NCBI RefSeq assembly: GCF_000308815.1
Contig: NZ_BAFX01000074.1
Coordinates: 124,001-188,000 of the forward strand
Length of the DNA: 64,000 nucleotides
Origin: Nocardia concava NBRC 100430
GTDB taxonomy: Bacteria > Actinomycetota > Actinomycetes > Mycobacteriales > Mycobacteriaceae
Reading direction: 5' to 3'
The notes beneath the pieces were generated by a model. It was not told the DNA's origin, did not search any database, and saw only the letters and a list, made by a program, of their open reading frames with translations. Made by a program: the position numbers and the translations under genes. Shown one piece after another: positions 16,299 through 24,386 of this stretch; positions within the stretch are counted from its first letter, which is position 1; each line of letters starts with the position of its first letter.

Positions 16299-17864
16299 AT
16301 GTCGACCAGAACAACTCCCCGAAAGCCGGTCACCGCCCCGGTTCTCCAGGTGCACCGCCCCGCGGACGGCACCGTGCTCGCGGAACTACCGATGACGACC
16401 GCCGCACAGGTGCACGAGAAGGTGGAGGCCTTGCGCGTCGCGCAGCCCGCCTGGGAGGCGCTCGGTGTCGCCGGGCGCGCCAGACACTTGGAGAACCTGC
16501 GAGATTGGTTGCTCGACAACCAGGAACGCATGCTCGGGCTCATGCAGGCGGAGGCGGGAAAGCCGCGTGCCGACGCCATGATCGAGCTGGGCTGGATGGG
16601 CGACATCGTGAACACCATGGCCGCGGGCAGCCCGAAGTGGCTGGCGGATCGGCACGTTCGCCCGCATCTGCCACTGCTGGCGACCCGCCGGTTCACCGTG
16701 GTGCGGCGGCCCTTCCCGGTGGTCGGGGTGATCGGTCCGTGGAACTTCCCGACCGTGCTCTGCGCCGGCGACGGCATTCCCGCGCTGTTCGCGGGCGCGG
16801 TGGTGCTGCTCAAGCCCTCGGAGATCACACCGCTGGCGTGTGCGGAGGTGGTGCGCGCCTGGCGCGAGGACATCGGCGCCCCACCCGTGCTCGACGTCGC
16901 GATCGGACTGGGCGAGGTCGGCGCGGCACTGGTCGATGCCGTGGACTTCGTGCATTTCACCGGCTCGGTGCGGACCGGGATGCTGGTCGCCGAGCGGGCG
17001 GCCAAGACGGTGACACCGGTGAGCCTCGAACTCGGCGGCAAGGATCCCTTTGTGGTGCTGCGGGATTCGAATATCGCCCGGGCGGCCAACTGCGCGGTGT
17101 TCAGCGGCCTCGCCAACAACGGCCAGGTGTGCGTGTCCACCGAGCGCATCTACGTCGAGGCTCCGATCTACGACGAATTCGTGGCACGGGTGGTGGCCAA
17201 TGTGCGCGCGCTGCGCCGGGGCACCGACGGCCCGCACATCGGCGTCGAACTCGGCGCGATGACCTCCGCGGCCCAGATCGGCATTGTCGAAGACCATGTG
17301 CGCGAGGCGATCTCGAAGGGTGCGCGCGTCCTGACCGGCGGCAGCCGGGTCGAGCGCGCGGGCAACTGGTTCGAGCCGACCGTCCTGGTCGATGTGGACC
17401 ACTCCATGAAGGTGATGGTGGAGGAGACCTTCGGGCCGGTGCTGCCGATCATGAAGGTCGCCGACGCGGAGGAAGCCATCCGGCTCGCCAACGACTCCGA
17501 ATTCGGGCTCTCGGCAACGGTTTTCAGCGGCGATGTGAAGCGCGGTGAGCAGGTGGCGCGGCGGATCGAGGCCGGTTCGGTGAACGTCAACGACTACGGA
17601 TCCACCACCACCTGCCTGGATGTGCCGATGGGCGGCTGGAAGAAATCCGGCATCGGCTCGCGGGCCGGGTCGACCGCGGTCACGAAATACACCCGCACCC
17701 AGGCGATCGCCAGCCCGCGCGTGCCGACCCTCGACACCGAGGCGTGGTGGTTCCCGTACTCGCCGCTGAAGCAGGGCGTCGTGGAGTGGGGCCTGCGCCT
17801 CCTCAACGCACGCGGCCTGCGACGACTCGGCCTGCGCCGCGATCTGGCCGTCGACGGACGGTGA
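16299..17864 (+). CDS. Aldehyde dehydrogenase (NAD(P)+), first copy
   Basis: A 521-aa member of the aldehyde dehydrogenase superfamily, oxidising an aldehyde to the acid. PWNFPTVL (cofactor-binding start of the Rossmann core), FTGSVRTG, catalytic Glu in LELGGKDPFVV and the nucleophilic Cys in NNGQVCVSTERIYVE are all present. The C-terminal 50 residues (WWFPYSPLKQGVVEWGLR onward) form an amphipathic extension typical of membrane-associated long-chain or P450-linked enzymes. ATG 16299 is adjacent to an in-frame GTG at 16296, and either may be used. First gene of a probable seven-gene operon to 24338. Confidence 0.92.
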   Translation: MSTRTTPRKPVTAPVLQVHRPADGTVLAELPMTTAAQVHEKVEALRVAQPAWEALGVAGRARHLENLRDWLLDNQERMLGLMQAEAGKPRADAMIELGWMGDIVNTMAAGSPKWLADRHVRPHLPLLATRRFTVVRRPFPVVGVIGPWNFPTVLCAGDGIPALFAGAVVLLKPSEITPLACAEVVRAWREDIGAPPVLDVAIGLGEVGAALVDAVDFVHFTGSVRTGMLVAERAAKTVTPVSLELGGKDPFVVLRDSNIARAANCAVFSGLANNGQVCVSTERIYVEAPIYDEFVARVVANVRALRRGTDGPHIGVELGAMTSAAQIGIVEDHVREAISKGARVLTGGSRVERAGNWFEPTVLVDVDHSMKVMVEETFGPVLPIMKVADAEEAIRLANDSEFGLSATVFSGDVKRGEQVARRIEAGSVNVNDYGSTTTCLDVPMGGWKKSGIGSRAGSTAVTKYTRTQAIASPRVPTLDTEAWWFPYSPLKQGVVEWGLRLLNARGLRRLGLRRDLAVDGR

Positions 17865-17910
17865 CGAGCGTGGAAACAACAACCCGCACAACAGGACTGG
17901 AGAACAAGGC

Positions 17911-19302
17911 ATGACCGCGGATCACACGGCGGAATCGGCTCGGATCGGCCGCCTCTACGTCGAACTGCTCGGCAATCGTGAGTTCGAGAAGGCCGCCGCG
18001 CTGTGGAAGGCGGGCGAGATCGACGACATCGTCGGCGTCGGCAAGCTCCGGGCCCCGGAGGGGGTCGTCTCCTTCTTCGAGGGCGTGGTCGCGGCCGTAC
18101 CGGACATGCGCCACGAGGTCCTATCGGTCACCGCGCAGGATGACCGGTGCGTGGTGCTGTGGCGCATCTTCGGCACCTTCGACGGGTCCGGCACCCTGAT
18201 GGGGCTCGCCCCCAACGGCCGTGCGCTGAGCATGCTCGGCACCGACGTACTCACCATTCGCGACGGCCAGATCGTCTCGAACACCTCGCTGTCCAACGGC
18301 CTCGAGGTGGCACGCCAGCTCGCCGTCATGCCGCCGCAGGGTTCGATCGCCGAACAGGTGACCTTCGGTCTGGTCAATTCGCTTGCACCGCTGGCCAAGG
18401 CGGTGCGCCGCAAGCGTGCCGAGAGCGCGCGGATACCGGCCGACGCCCTGGCGGACAAGCACGTTGTCATCACGGGCGCGGCGCGTGGCATCGGGCGCTG
18501 CACCGCGGAGGCCTTCGTAGCGGCGGGCGCTCGGGTGGCCATCGGTGACCTGGACGGCGCGGCCGCCGAGGCCACCGCTGCGGAGATCGCCACACGCACC
18601 GGCGGGCACGTCCTCGGTTTCGCCGTGGACGTCACCGACACCGCGGCGTTCGCGCACTTCCTCGACGCGGCCGAGGACGCTCTGGGCGGATTGGATGTCC
18701 TGGTCAACAATGCCGGGATCATGCCCACGGGAGCATTTCTCGAGGAATCGGATCTGCTTACCGACCGCCAGATCGAGGTGAATGTGAAGGCGGTCATCAC
18801 CGGCGCCAAGCTCGCCGGTGGGCGCTTCGCCCGCCGACGCAGCGGCCATATCGTGAATGTCGCCTCCATGGCCGGTCTGTCCCCGGCTCCCGGCGTGGCG
18901 GTCTACTGCGCCACCAAGGCAGCCGTCGTGTCCCTCGGCGACGCGCTGAATCAGGAGTTCACCGGAACCGGCGTGCGGGTCAGCACGATCGCGCCGTCGC
19001 TGGTGCGGACCGAGCTCTCGGCGGGAATTCCGGTGCCGCGCATGCAGGAACGCTTCCTGCTGGTCGATCCGGAGGAGGTCGCCGCCGCGGTCGTCGCGCA
19101 GGTGGTCGGCCGTCGGGGCGGCCTGGTCACCGTGCCCCGCGCGACCGGCGCGTTCGTCCAGTCGACCCGAATGCTGCCCGAAGGCCTGCGCAACACTCTC
19201 TACCGCGTCACCGGCGTCAGCTCGGCCAACTTCCGCACCGACGAGACGGCCCGCAAGAGCTACCGCGACCGGATCGCCGCGGAAAGCGCGGTGGCGCAAT
19301 GA
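17911..19302 (+). CDS. SnoaL-like domain fused to a short-chain dehydrogenase (SDR)
   Basis: A 463-aa two-domain protein. Residues about 1-140 form a SnoaL/NTF2-like alpha+beta barrel (SARIGRLYVELLGNREFEKAA; GLAPNGRALSMLGTDVLTIRDGQIV). From about residue 183 a classical SDR follows: TGAARGIGR (cofactor), NNAGIM, a SMAGLSP serine and the YCATK Tyr-Lys pair. The SDR part would oxidise or reduce an alcohol/ketone, and the SnoaL domain may bind or isomerise the same substrate. SDRs are usually about 250-280 aa, so this fusion is uncommon. Its stop overlaps the next ATG by 4 bp. Confidence 0.88.
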   Translation: MTADHTAESARIGRLYVELLGNREFEKAAALWKAGEIDDIVGVGKLRAPEGVVSFFEGVVAAVPDMRHEVLSVTAQDDRCVVLWRIFGTFDGSGTLMGLAPNGRALSMLGTDVLTIRDGQIVSNTSLSNGLEVARQLAVMPPQGSIAEQVTFGLVNSLAPLAKAVRRKRAESARIPADALADKHVVITGAARGIGRCTAEAFVAAGARVAIGDLDGAAAEATAAEIATRTGGHVLGFAVDVTDTAAFAHFLDAAEDALGGLDVLVNNAGIMPTGAFLEESDLLTDRQIEVNVKAVITGAKLAGGRFARRRSGHIVNVASMAGLSPAPGVAVYCATKAAVVSLGDALNQEFTGTGVRVSTIAPSLVRTELSAGIPVPRMQERFLLVDPEEVAAAVVAQVVGRRGGLVTVPRATGAFVQSTRMLPEGLRNTLYRVTGVSSANFRTDETARKSYRDRIAAESAVAQ

Positions 19303-20936
19303 CACTCGCAGACAGATTCGCCACGGTGATCGTTCCCGGGCACCGCGCGACCGCCGAGGAACTCGACGAGCTGTTCGCGGCGGCCGAGAGCATCGGCATC
19401 GAATTCATGCTGGGGGAGTGGGACGGCGGGCATTTCGCGCTCGGACATCCGATCGAGAAGCAACTCGACGCCATGCGCTGGGCCGGTAAGTCGTTCACCG
19501 ACCGCGACACGGTCTCCCCGATCGTCTGTTTCGATGCGGCCGGCGGGCGCGCGGCCAACCCGTCCTTCGGTGGTGCGCGCCTGCGGGAGATGGTCTATCA
19601 AGGCTCGGTGACCGCCACCATGGTCTACGACGAGCTGCCCATGTTCGATCACTTCCGCAGGATCGACGACGACACCGTCATGGGCGCGATGGACAGCAAG
19701 GGCCGCACCAAACCCGGCTACTTCTATCTCACCCGCCGTGCCACGGCGGAGATCGAGACCTCCGAGAATGCGGAATCTGATACCAGCGCCGAGATTTCCG
19801 GCTCGGCCTCCGTGTTCAAGGCTCAGGTGCCGCCGCTGTTCATCGACGCGGCGTTGATCCGGGCGCGGAGCGGGCCGTTCTCGATCGAACAGGTCGAGCT
19901 GGAAGCGCCCCGCGCCGATGAAGTGCTGGTGCGGATAGCCGCCACGGGTCTGTGTCACAGCGACCTCACGCTGGCCGGGATGTTCGTGGCCGGGCAGTCG
20001 CCCCTCGTGCTCGGCCACGAGGGCGCGGGAACAGTGACCGCCATCGGCGATGAGGTCACCGATCTGGCCGTGGGCGATCGAGTGGTTCTCAGCTATGCCT
20101 GGTGCGGACGATGCCGAAACTGCCTGCGCGGCAAAATGGCCTACTGCGCCGAGGCCGGCACCCTGAACCTGCTCGGTGTGCGCCCCGACGGCAGCACCGG
20201 CATGCGACAGGACGACCGCGACGTGCGCGGCCGGTTCTGCGGCCAGTCGTCGTTCGCCGGGTACGCCCTCGCCGCCGCACACACCGTGGTGCGGGTGCCC
20301 GCGGACATCCCGTTCGAGATACTGGCTCCGCTGGGCTGCGGGGTGCAGACCGGTGCGGGAACCGTGCTGAATTCCCTGCGCCCCGAACCCGGTTCGACGC
20401 TGGCGGTGTTCGGCGCGGGATCGGTCGGCATGGCGGCGATCCTGGCCGCCCGGGTCGCCGACTGCGAGCAGATCATCGCGGTCGACCCGCGCCCGGAGCG
20501 GCGAGCCTTGGCGCTGGAGCTGGGGGCGAGCGCCGCGTTCGCCCCGGCGGAAGCCAAGGACGGCATTCGCGCGGCCACGGGATCCGGTGTCGATTTCGCC
20601 GTGGACTGTGTCGGCAGCCCGGACGTGGTGCGCGCGGCGGTGGGCGCGCTGGACAGCCCTGGCGTCTGCGCGACCGTCGGCGTGCGGGGCAAGGCCAATC
20701 CGATCGAGCTGGATCAGACCAAGCTCGTCGGCAAGGGCCAGACGGTGCGGGGTGTGGTCGAAGGTGATTCGGTGCCTTCGGCTTTCGTTCCCCTGCTGGT
20801 GGATCTGTACCGCGCGGGCCGGTTCCCGGTGGACCGGATGGTCACGACCTTCCCCTTCGAGAAGATCAATGACGCCGTCGCCGCCACTCGGGACGGCACC
20901 GCGGTCAAAGCGGTGCTGACCTTCGGCGAGGCATGA
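19299..20936 (+). CDS. DUF4334 (GXWXG) domain fused to a zinc alcohol dehydrogenase
   Basis: A 545-aa fusion. Residues about 1-155 match GXWXG/DUF4334 proteins: LGEWDGGHFALGH, MRWAGKSF, VYDELPMFDHFRRIDDDTVMGAMD. After a Ser/Glu-rich linker, residues about 180-545 are an aryl-alcohol-dehydrogenase-type zinc enzyme: TGLCHSDLTLAG (catalytic Cys), GHEGAG, four structural cysteines in WCGRCRNCLRGKMAYC, and a GAGSVGMAA cofactor turn. It would oxidise an aryl or allylic alcohol made by the P450. DUF4334 has no established activity; covalent linkage suggests it handles the same substrate. Overlaps its neighbours by 4 bp on both sides. Confidence 0.9.
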   Translation: MTLADRFATVIVPGHRATAEELDELFAAAESIGIEFMLGEWDGGHFALGHPIEKQLDAMRWAGKSFTDRDTVSPIVCFDAAGGRAANPSFGGARLREMVYQGSVTATMVYDELPMFDHFRRIDDDTVMGAMDSKGRTKPGYFYLTRRATAEIETSENAESDTSAEISGSASVFKAQVPPLFIDAALIRARSGPFSIEQVELEAPRADEVLVRIAATGLCHSDLTLAGMFVAGQSPLVLGHEGAGTVTAIGDEVTDLAVGDRVVLSYAWCGRCRNCLRGKMAYCAEAGTLNLLGVRPDGSTGMRQDDRDVRGRFCGQSSFAGYALAAAHTVVRVPADIPFEILAPLGCGVQTGAGTVLNSLRPEPGSTLAVFGAGSVGMAAILAARVADCEQIIAVDPRPERRALALELGASAAFAPAEAKDGIRAATGSGVDFAVDCVGSPDVVRAAVGALDSPGVCATVGVRGKANPIELDQTKLVGKGQTVRGVVEGDSVPSAFVPLLVDLYRAGRFPVDRMVTTFPFEKINDAVAATRDGTAVKAVLTFGEA

Positions 20937-20947
20937 GGGAGACGACC

Positions 20948-21508
20948 ATGACCCGCAGGCTGATCATCGGAGTGAGCGGCTCCAGCGCACCGCAATTGGG
21001 CTATGCCATGTTGAAGGCGCTGCACGGGCGCACCGACGTGGAGACGCACCTGGTGCTGACCCGTGGCGCCGAGCTCAGCATCAAGCTCGAAATGGGTATG
21101 TCCGCAGGCGAATTCGAGGCCCTGGCCGATGTCGTGCACGATGCGGCGAACCTGGGCGCGTCGATCTCGTCGGGCTCCTTCCGCACCTGCGGCATGGTCG
21201 TCGTTCCGTGCTCGATGAAGACCCTGGGCGCCATCGCCTCCGGCACCAGCACCGACCTGGTCGGCCGAGCCGCCGACGTATGCCTGAAGGAGCGGCGCAG
21301 GCTGGTGCTGGTGACCCGGGAGACACCGTTGAACCTCATCCACATTCGGAACATGGAGACCGTCACCCTGGCCGGAGCGACGGTCCTGCCACCGGTCCCG
21401 GCGTTCTATCACAAGCCGCGCACCATCGACGACCTGCTGAATCAGACGGTGGGCAAGGTGCTCGACCAGTTCGACATCGAGCACTCCCTGTTCGAGCGCT
21501 GGTCATGA
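20948..21508 (+). CDS. ubiX: UbiX-family flavin prenyltransferase
   Basis: A 186-aa FMN prenyltransferase that makes the prFMN cofactor of UbiD enzymes from reduced FMN and dimethylallyl phosphate. Family motifs: GVSGSSAPQLGYAML near the N-terminus (FMN phosphate loop), VVPCSMKTLGAIASGTSTDLVGRAADV, RRLVLVTRETPLNLIHIRNM, PPVPAFYHKPRTIDDL and the C-terminal helix. ATG 20948 follows GGGAG; the frame also contains an ATG at 20933 overlapping the previous stop. Its presence in the operon supports the UbiD assignment at 11843. It is coupled to the next gene by an ATGA overlap. Confidence 0.93.
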   Translation: MTRRLIIGVSGSSAPQLGYAMLKALHGRTDVETHLVLTRGAELSIKLEMGMSAGEFEALADVVHDAANLGASISSGSFRTCGMVVVPCSMKTLGAIASGTSTDLVGRAADVCLKERRRLVLVTRETPLNLIHIRNMETVTLAGATVLPPVPAFYHKPRTIDDLLNQTVGKVLDQFDIEHSLFERWS

Positions 21509-21960
21509 CGGTCCCCGCGGAAGTTCGTACGGCGCTGGCCGGTCGTCCCGAGGTCGGCGCGTGGGATCCCATGTTCCCCTTGCTGACCGTGGACACGACC
21601 GGTTTCCCACACGTGTGCCTGCTGGGCCGCGCGGAGCTGTCCACCGACGCCGACCACGTGTACGCCGTGCTCGCGAGCCCAACGACGGTCGGCAACCTGA
21701 AGCGAACCGGACTGGCCACCCTGATCGTCATCGGGGCCACGGCCGCCGCGTACTGCAAGCTGACAGCGGGCCCGGGTCAGCTCGAGCGCGACGGGCTGCA
21801 CGGCTTCGAATTCACCCTCGCGGAGGTGAAATTCGACAGCGCCGCAGTCGATCTCACCCCGCCCCGATTCCAGGTCGATGCCCGCCTGACCGAGTCGGAG
21901 CGCTGGCAGGACTCGGCGGCGCTGCTCGCCGAACTGGCCGGAAACCACACGATCCACTGA
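21505..21960 (+). CDS. Pyridoxamine-phosphate-oxidase-like split-barrel flavoprotein
   Basis: A 151-aa protein resembling small split-barrel FMN-binding proteins: MFPLLTVDTTGFPHVCLLGRAEL, VYAVLASPTTVGNLKRTGLATLIVIG and YCKLTAGPGQLE. The ATG overlaps the ubiX stop by 4 bp, so the two are translationally coupled. This suggests a flavin-related role, such as supplying reduced FMN, stabilising prFMN, or a third subunit like the small proteins that accompany some UbiD/UbiX pairs. That role is inference; the fold assignment is moderate. Confidence 0.65.
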   Translation: MTVPAEVRTALAGRPEVGAWDPMFPLLTVDTTGFPHVCLLGRAELSTDADHVYAVLASPTTVGNLKRTGLATLIVIGATAAAYCKLTAGPGQLERDGLHGFEFTLAEVKFDSAAVDLTPPRFQVDARLTESERWQDSAALLAELAGNHTIH

Positions 21961-21979
21961 GCGAACAGAAGGTGCGACG

Positions 21980-23533
21980 ATGCCCCTCCCGTCGACGACG
22001 ACATTCGACCGACTCCGGACCCTGGTGGCCATCGGCGACCCGCACAACCGGTCGGAACGCCGCATACCGGAGGTGTTCACCGGCCGCGAGCTGGCGACCA
22101 TTCCGGTCGGCACCGCCGAGGACGTGACCGCCGCGGTCGCGAAAGCTCGTCGCGCCCAGCAGGAATGGGCGCAGCGTCCGATCCGGCAGCGGGCCGCGAT
22201 CCTGGAACGGTTTCGCACCCTGGTGTTCGAGCACGGCGATGTCGTGCTGGACATGCTGCAGGCCGAATGCGGTAAGTCCCGCGCCTCGGCGCAGGAGGAG
22301 CTGCTCGATCTGGCGCTCAACGCGCGATATTACGCTCAACGCGGACCGGATCTGCTCGCGCCCGAGCGCGTTTCGGCCCCGCTGCCCGGGGTGATCAAGA
22401 CCGTCGTCCGGTACCAGCCCAAGGGTGTGGTCGGCATCATCGCGCCCTGGAACTATCCGATCGCGCTGTCGGTCTCCGATGCCCTGCCCGCACTGCTCGC
22501 CGGGAACGGAGTGATCGTCAAACCCGACAGTCAGACGCCGTACAGCACCCTGGCGGCCGTGGAATTGCTGTACCGCGCGGGAATTCCACGCGAGCTGCTC
22601 GCCGTGGTGCCCGGTCCCGGGGCGGTGGTCGGATCGGCCTTGATCGAGCAGTGCGACTACCTCATGTTCACCGGCTCCTCGGCGACCGGTCGGCTGCTGG
22701 CCGAGCAGTGCGCACGCCGGCTGATCGGCTGCTCGGCCGAGCTCGGCGGCAAGAACCCAATGATCGTCACCGCCGGGGCCGATCTCGACATTGTCGCCAA
22801 AGCCGCACTGCGGGCGTGCTTCTCCAACGCCGGGCAGCTGTGCATGGCCATCGAACGCATCTACGTGGAACAGTCCATCGCGGCGCGGTTCCTCGAGCTG
22901 TTCGGCCGCTATGCCCGGGGCATGGTCCTCGGCACCGCTTACGACTTCACCGTCGATATGGGTTCGCTCATGTCCGAGGAGCAGCTGAAGACCGTTTCCC
23001 GGCACGTCGACGACGCGAAAGCCAAGGGGGCCACCGTGATCGCAGGCGGCAACCCTCGCCCCGATATCGGCCCGCTTTTCTACGAGCCGACCGTGCTGAC
23101 CGGCGTCACCGACGACATGGACTGTGCCCGGAACGAAACGTTCGGACCGGTGGTCTCGGTCTACCCGGTGCGCGACGTGGCCGAGGCCGTGGCGCGCGCC
23201 AACGACAGCGAATTCGGGCTCAATGCCAGCGTGTGGGCGGCCTCGGCTGCGGAAGGTGAGGCCATTGCGGCCCGGATCCGTTGCGGCACCGTCAATGTGG
23301 GGGAGGGATACGGTCCCGCCTACGCCACTATCGGCGCACCCATGGGAGGCATGGGATCCTCCGGCCTCGGTCGTCGCCACGGCCCCGATGGATTGCTGAA
23401 ATACACTGAACCGCAAACCATCTCGACCTCGCGCACCATTGTCGCGGACGCTCGCTTCGGCGTACCCGAGCACATCTGGCGACGTGCGCTCGCGCCCATG
23501 GTCCAGTTCGTCCAGCGGATACCGGGGTTCTGA
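21980..23533 (+). CDS. Aldehyde dehydrogenase (succinate-semialdehyde-dehydrogenase-like), second copy
   Basis: A 517-aa aldehyde dehydrogenase distinct from the one at 16299. PWNYPIALSVSDALPALLAGN, FTGSSATGRLLAEQ, catalytic Glu in AELGGKNPMIV and Cys in NAGQLCMAIERIYVE are visible, as is PMGGMGSSGLGRRHGPDGLLKYTE. It resembles enzymes annotated as succinate-semialdehyde dehydrogenases, but that name is often unreliable. Two aldehyde dehydrogenases in one operon suggest either two successive aldehyde intermediates or different chain lengths. It begins 20 bp after the flavoprotein and ends 1 bp before the SDR start. Confidence 0.9.
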   Translation: MPLPSTTTFDRLRTLVAIGDPHNRSERRIPEVFTGRELATIPVGTAEDVTAAVAKARRAQQEWAQRPIRQRAAILERFRTLVFEHGDVVLDMLQAECGKSRASAQEELLDLALNARYYAQRGPDLLAPERVSAPLPGVIKTVVRYQPKGVVGIIAPWNYPIALSVSDALPALLAGNGVIVKPDSQTPYSTLAAVELLYRAGIPRELLAVVPGPGAVVGSALIEQCDYLMFTGSSATGRLLAEQCARRLIGCSAELGGKNPMIVTAGADLDIVAKAALRACFSNAGQLCMAIERIYVEQSIAARFLELFGRYARGMVLGTAYDFTVDMGSLMSEEQLKTVSRHVDDAKAKGATVIAGGNPRPDIGPLFYEPTVLTGVTDDMDCARNETFGPVVSVYPVRDVAEAVARANDSEFGLNASVWAASAAEGEAIAARIRCGTVNVGEGYGPAYATIGAPMGGMGSSGLGRRHGPDGLLKYTEPQTISTSRTIVADARFGVPEHIWRRALAPMVQFVQRIPGF

Positions 23534-23534
23534 G

Positions 23535-24338
23535 ATGACGGTCGTGGCAATCACCGGCGGAGGACGTAGCATCGGACTCGCGATCGCGCGTCGCCTGGCG
23601 CACACGGGCATGCGGGTGGCGATCGGCGATATCGACACCGGCGCAGCCGAATCGGCGGCTGCCGCAATTCCCGGTGCGATCGGGCTGCCCCTCGACGTCT
23701 CCGACGCGGCGAGCTTCGAATCGTTCGTGCGGGAGGTCGAACGGACGCTCGGCCCCATCGATATCCTGGTCAACAATGCCGGAATCATGCCGATCGGCGA
23801 ATTCCTCTCGCACGATGCGGAATTGGCACGGCGTGCGGTGAACGTCAACCTGCACGGCCCGCTCAACGGCATGCGTGCGGTGCTGCCCGGCATGCGCTCG
23901 CGCCGTCGCGGCCACATCGTCAATGTCGCGTCCACGGCGGGCTCCCGCGGCATCCCCGGCGGCGTGGTCTATTCGGCCACCAAATTCGCCGTGGTCGGCA
24001 TGACCGACGCCATCCGGCAGGAATTCGCACCACACGGGATCGCCGTCTCGACCGTCCTGCCATCGTTCACCGATACCGAATTGATCGCGGGCACAACCGG
24101 ATTGCGTGGCGTGCCGACGGTGCGGCCCGAGGATGTCGCCGATACGGTCGCACGTGTCATCGCACGACGCCGCGCGGTGGCCTTCGTCCCGGGCTTCCTC
24201 CGCGGGCTGGTGGGCCTGCAGGCAATCCTGCCGGTGTGGGCCGGTGACCTCGCCGCCCGCTGCTTCGGTGCCGACCGGGTGTTCCTGACCGCAGACCACG
24301 GCCGGCGTGCGGCCTACGACGAGCGAATCACCGGGTGA
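23535..24338 (+). CDS. Short-chain dehydrogenase/reductase (SDR)
   Basis: A 267-aa classical SDR: TGGGRSIGLAIAR (cofactor loop, with SIG in place of GIG), DIDTGAAESA acidic residue, NNAGIMPIGEF, the STAGSRG serine and VYSATKFAVVGM with the catalytic Tyr-Lys. It is probably NAD-dependent oxidation of a secondary alcohol. ATG 23535 starts immediately after the stop of the aldehyde dehydrogenase (TGAG ATG), so it is cotranslated as the last gene of the operon. A strong bidirectional hairpin follows. Confidence 0.9.
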   Translation: MTVVAITGGGRSIGLAIARRLAHTGMRVAIGDIDTGAAESAAAAIPGAIGLPLDVSDAASFESFVREVERTLGPIDILVNNAGIMPIGEFLSHDAELARRAVNVNLHGPLNGMRAVLPGMRSRRRGHIVNVASTAGSRGIPGGVVYSATKFAVVGMTDAIRQEFAPHGIAVSTVLPSFTDTELIAGTTGLRGVPTVRPEDVADTVARVIARRRAVAFVPGFLRGLVGLQAILPVWAGDLAARCFGADRVFLTADHGRRAAYDERITG

Positions 24339-24386
24339 TCGACCGTGCCGCCCACGATCTCGAAGTCGCGGGCGGCACGGTCGATC
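24337..24386. terminator. Bidirectional hairpin terminator between SDR and fadD
   Basis: A perfect 17-bp stem (GATCGACCGTGCCGCCC and its complement) with a 16-nt loop, lying between converging genes and touching both stop codons. Confidence 0.85.
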
